NCBI GenBank assembly: GCA_029964075.1
Contig: CM057147.1
Location: 27,363,513 to 27,427,512 of the forward strand
Direction: 5' to 3'
DNA: 64,000 bases
From: Patiria pectinifera
Taxonomy: Eukaryota > Echinodermata > Asteroidea > Valvatida > Asterinidae
Below are positions 54,101-60,100 of the stretch, piece after piece. A program made the position numbers and the translations under genes. Numbering within the stretch: the first letter of the stretch is position 1; each line of letters starts with the position of its first letter. A model generated the notes under the pieces. That model was not told where the DNA came from, ran no database searches, and saw only the letters and a list, made by a program, of their open reading frames with translations.

Positions 54101-57100
54101 GACATCTTTCCCATGGTTCAGATGTGAATGAATGTGATGGTACGCCATGTACGATCGTCAACTCTATGTGCGCTAATCTGCCCGGGACATATGAGTGCAA
54201 CTGCGAGTTAGGATACTATCAGCAAGGCTCGACATGTCGGGGTAATATTTGGCTATTCCAGATTTGCTAGAAATCGTAACTCTCATTTATGACTTAAAAT
54301 TGTTTCCTTCCCATTTTTTGTGCAACAGGCTTTTTGTCATTATACATAATAGCTCTATCAATCCAGATATTTTATTTATTTATTTAATTAGGCTAAATTT
54401 GTTGTTCTATTTCTGGTTACGTGTACTCTTGTCAGTGTTCTTATATTGTTACGCCTATTTACGTACATTTATGTAATATGTTTTTTGGTTTTAATGTGAA
54501 GTTTTTAAGTGTTTTGTACATTATATTTGTGTGCAGAACGAGGAGACAAGTTTCATGTTTTTACATGATGAGAATAAATAAATAAATAAATTTAAAAAAA
54601 GTCCATTAAATTAATGATGAAAGTATCATCAAATGTTGTACATGTAAAGGGAAAGGTCAAGTGCGAGCATCACTTTTCTGGTTTAATGGACAAAACTTTC
54701 CCAAATGCCAGTCAGAAACAAAGAAATACAAAAAGAAGAAAAAAAGAAAGAAAACAGTTGATACACAGCAAGACGTTGTTGCATTGTGCATCACTTTGCA
54801 CGCATACATGCCCCAGTTATGGCATAAGCGGCCAAGTTCGGGCAAGGACCATTAGTCGACTAGTGGTTGATTTGTGACGTACCTTACGCCCACGCACCTG
54901 TAGCAAGTAGCGACGCCTCCAGTCGAACGCTGGTCAAAATGTCATTGCAAAAACGCCTAGATCCTGGCTCCCTGCTGTATGCGTTATGAGCGGCGGCTAT
55001 GGTTAAGCAAAGCAACGCACCCCAGTAGGTTGGTTCCAAATAGTCGACTAGCGTAGTTGACCATCGTCGACTAGACAGAGTTCGGGCAAGCGTTAGTCGA
55101 CCAATGGTTAACTAAAGTCCTTGCGCGAACTTGCCCAGCATTGCGGCAGCTATTGTTTGGAATACCCGTTGTGGAAGCAGTTGGCACATTGTTTCTGTCA
55201 TTACAGTCTTTTGGGCAGAGTTGTAACGAGTCCCTCAATTGTGCGACTGGAGTCGAGTTAGGTCAAAAAGGTCGAGTCGACTCGAGACGAGTCAAAGTTT
55301 GTGGTCGAGACGAGTCGAGTCAAGTCAAATTTATGCCCGAGTCAATTTGAGTCACTGGTACTTTGTGCACCATCTAATAAATTTTTGAAGAATAAACACA
55401 AGTCACCAATTTATTATAAAGACCCAAAGACTTAATATAATTATATTGCATGATACCCAGAAGACAGTTTCTGCTAATCTGACGTAGAAATTAGGGGCTG
55501 GAATAATTGTTTATATGCTCACAATGTCATAATACATATGATATATATAAATATATCTAAATATGTTTTGAAAGCAGGACATACACGTAGTCGGAGTATG
55601 CATCAAGGGTTAAGAAATCGCCCGAAGCCGATGCTGAAAACGATAATTGGGAAATGCGTTTGAAGCCTTGTTATGTGCTACAATGTATAAAACCATGATG
55701 GAGTCCGTCATATGGTGTATATTCGTGCGATAAGTGGCCACAATTTGACAGTAACGCAAAGTACGCGAGCATAAATATTTTTCCGTAAGTCACTGCAAAG
55801 TATCACACAGTGTTGGGACTGGAGTGATTAGCCTTCGATTCGAGTTGGGTCATTTGCTCACAGTGACTCCAGTCAAGTCGAGTCATTTACATGTTGGGAC
55901 TCCAGTCGTGTCCAGCCGCCCAAAAAAATTGTGAGGTTGCCTTATTGAAATGTGCGTATTTTTTTCTTCTCAGCGGCTTATTCAAAAAAGGCTTCTGCCG
56001 TGTTTAAAGTCATCAGTGGCTTGGCTGTGGACGGTGCTGGATTTGATCTGGCAACAGGCTCCGTCACCTACCGCCAAGATTTGAAGAAATCGGTGCGTAG
56101 ATTACACCAACAACATTATTTCTTGAAATGTATTTCCCCATGATTGATTACAGTACGGGTAGTTACTGATATGGGTGCACATGTGGTGTGTTTGAATAAA
56201 AAAAAATATATACCACATTTTTTAAACATATATAAAGGAAACTGCAATCTATTAAATCAGTACTCCAATGAGATAAACAATGAATATTAATGTCAGGAGC
56301 AAAAAAAAAACAAAAAGGATGACATCCCAGGAAATGTAATGTAACTATTAATATTGCCCATGAAAACGGCAACGGGTTTCTGCTATTATAAGATGGAATT
56401 TTGCGTCGGGGTGATATAAATGCGTCGGGGTGATATTTTTCCAACTTTCACTCGGGAGGTAACACACTGAGTAAACAGTGTTTAAACGTCGGTGAAGGGC
56501 AAAAACCTAATTTGATTTATATCACCCCGACGCAAAATTCCATCTTATAATAAGATAAATGTTCATTGCCATATACCATAGGCAGGTGCCGGATTTGTAA
56601 AACATGGACCAAACATTTCCAACTTGTTACGTTTTGGCAGTGCGTGCAAGTTTTGTTGAACGTTTATCATAAAAAAAAATATTAAACGTGGATTCCCATC
56701 CTGCATTGCTGGTTCTCTTTACGTCTCCTGTTGAACTCAGATGGAGGAAGCCTTCAGAGGTTCCTCTTTGAGTAGTTCCTTCAGGGATGTCGTCATCACA
56801 GACTTGGCGCTCGGCTCAGACGCAACAACAGCTCTGCTGTCGTTGGTCATCAACTTCCAAAGTGGCTCTACGCACTCGGATCTAGACATCATCATGGCAT
56901 TGCTTGGCCAGCTGACGGGTAGCAGCGGGGGTCAGCTGGCTCCCAACCACCAGCTGATCAGACGGACATTCATCATCGGCAACCCCAGTAAGTCCTCGCA
57001 CTCAAAATGAATGATTCTGAGTAAAGTGCGTTTCAAACTCAAATAATAATCTCTATTCTAACACAGGAGAATAGCGAACAGAGGAGACAGTCCAGTTTAA

Positions 57101-60100
57101 TCATTCATGGTCTGTTTGTGTTTTTTTTTCCAAACCAGAGTGTGATGCGCCGCCGTGCGCAAACAGTGGTGAGTGTGTTGAAGACAACTTGGCCATGGGA
57201 GGATACACGTGCAGCTGCCCGCCGGGCTACAGCGGACAAAACTGCGAAGTTGGTAGGTGAACTTTTGCACAAAGAGCACAAGTTTTATCTTGCGAGGAGA
57301 CAGAAAAGTGGGAATGGATAAAATGATGGAGGATTTGTCATCCAGCCCAACGAAACAGGGAAACTTTGTTTGCTATTTATATTATCATGTGCTTGTTTGT
57401 TTTCCAGAACCATGTGATGTCAAACCTTGTATGAATAGCGGGGAGTGTGCAGTTGACGCTACATCAGACACTGGCTATACCTGTACATGTGGTCAAGGAT
57501 TCAGCGGTCTGCGGTGTGAAACGACGGGTAACTTTCTTAATAAACTAATTTCGACACTTAAAAAGATATTGATTTGGGTTTTTGTTTCAACAAAAGCAGA
57601 CTAAGGCATGGGCCAAATGATCAACTGTTGAGGGATTAAAGGAAATGCATCTTGTAATCGAGTCCATCAAAGGCTCCCTGCCAGTGTATCATGGGTCCTT
57701 CAGTTTTAAGTCAAGTCACCGGCTACATTTCAATGAAATGCAGCAACATCATTTCTTTGTTATTTTTCATCCTGTTTATTGTGACTGACTTAAAAAAGGG
57801 CTTGTGATTGACTCGTCCATAATACTTGGAAATATACAGATCATTTCATGTAAGCTTAGGAATGTATATGACTGAAGTGTAACTTGGTCTGGAAATGCTT
57901 TTTGGTAATTACAAAACTATTACTAGATTTTAATTTAGATATCTCATTTCATATGTATTGATGTAAAAAAAACATGCCCTCTTCCGCAACGCCCCCATCT
58001 TCCCCATCGTCCATTTAGAATCTTGAATTGAACATAATTACATCATTTACCTTCATTGCCCACCTTGTTACGCACTCCAGGTGCCCTCCTTCCCCGAAAG
58101 AAACACAAACAAACAAAACAAAGAAGTTTAACTCAAGGTTAGCCACTGGTTGATAAATGGCTTAAAAATAAGATTCAAGTTTTGAGATTTATTTCAGCTT
58201 TGCTTTAAGAATTTGTTGGTGCTTGTTCTTGCTTCTGTTTAAAATTGAACGGATGTGCCAAAATGGATTTTATCTCTGATTTATTTTCGCATGTCATGAA
58301 ATAAGACCATTACGAACCCTCCTGCTACATATTTTTCTATCTGATTTTTTTTTAAAATTATTATTCTCTTTAGCACCTTGTCAAATGGGCAACGACTGCG
58401 TAAACCAAGCAACTTGCATCAACGATCTGAACACTGCTCGCGGGTACACCTGCAGCTGTGTCGAAGGATTCATGGGAGAAAACTGTGAAGAAGGTAACAA
58501 GTTGGAATGTTTATGCTTGTTGGAGAAAGAATCAAGCTTTAATACTTTAATTTGTCTTGTGTTTTTATTTATAATATTGGACTGCTTTATTTTTCATATG
58601 GGTTTCATAACAGTAAAATAGAGTTCGCACACAATTTTGGAAACTTGGAAATTTAAACCTTACACACTGTCTAGCCGATATTGAATTAAAAAAGGACCAG
58701 TGGGGAAGGCCCAATCTATGCCCTTGAATAATTACAAGCATTTTTTTTAAGTACAAAGGTGGTGATATTACCTGCCTTTTTTGTTTACTCCTTATGGTAT
58801 TTTGTAAGTTTTAATCGCTTTTAAAATTAAACTTTTAATGTAATTGCCTTTGAAATTTGGCCGTTTTTAAAATTTGCCACGATCTGAGACAAATACAAGA
58901 AATGAAATGAAATGAAATTAAGGTGTTAGGTATAGTTTGAGGTTTCATGATTTAGGGGTTTCGTGCTTTTGTTCAAACTATGCGGTGTGCTATTTTGTAG
59001 TCATATATCTGAAGTAAATCTGGGTAAAAGAATGATAATATGAAACAATCCCTTAAGGTCATGAGACGGGAATAACATTAACGCTGAATATGTACGTGTT
59101 TTCTTTTCAGCTTGTGTGCTTCAATGTATGAATGGCGGAGTACTTGATCTTGTAGCATGCACATGTACATGCACCGACAACTGGAGTGGACTGAACTGTA
59201 ACGGTCAGTTAAACGAAAATAGTCAAAACAAACAAACAAACACCCCAACAAACAAACAAACACCCCAACACCCCCACAAAAACCGAAAAACAGCATATGT
59301 GAAGGGATACAGAGTTTATGGCCATACATTTGAATTGAGTTGACCAGATAACTGTTTTCTTACTATAAAGGATGAAAATTCAAATTGGTATTATGTATAG
59401 AAGGGGCTATAGACTTTAAGCCATCTTGGTTAGCTTTTGGACTTAAGCAAAGAGTAGAACTTCTACAGGTCTCACCATACAGATGTAGAAAGATAATGTA
59501 CTGACATTTTTTTTTGAAATAATGATTTTATATTTACATCTTGAGCATTTAAGGTAGGATTAAAAAGGCCTCTTTGGTTTTAGTGTCATGGATACAAGTT
59601 TCAAAAAGACATCAAACCCATGTACTTGTTTATAGTATAAAAAAAACCTGTTTGCTCTTTGTGGAAAGTTCCACCTTCATAATAGCACATGGTTTCCATT
59701 GCTCAGTTGGATGCGATTGGAGTTACCAATGCATTTTGCTGGGGTTTATGATAGATTTTTTAGGGGGAGAGGCCGAGGTGCACATGATCTTCCGGACTTT
59801 GGAATGAAAGATTAACATCAGATCTGTGGCCGTTCTTGTTTTGCATTAAAATTTGAGGCAGGGTTCAACCCGTTTGTAGTCACATTAATGTAAGTACTGT
59901 GGCCTCGTGGTTAAGGGCACTGATTCGTGGTCTGCGGGTAAAGCTGCAGGTTGTGGGTTCGATTCCTGGCGGGGTCATGGTGCGTGTTCCCTTGGGCAAG
60001 GCACTTTGTCACTCATTGCTTCTCTCCACCCAGGAGTAAATGGGTACCTGTGAGGGCAGAGATGGTTATTGTGATTGAATTAGCTTCCTTGCGCCTAACA

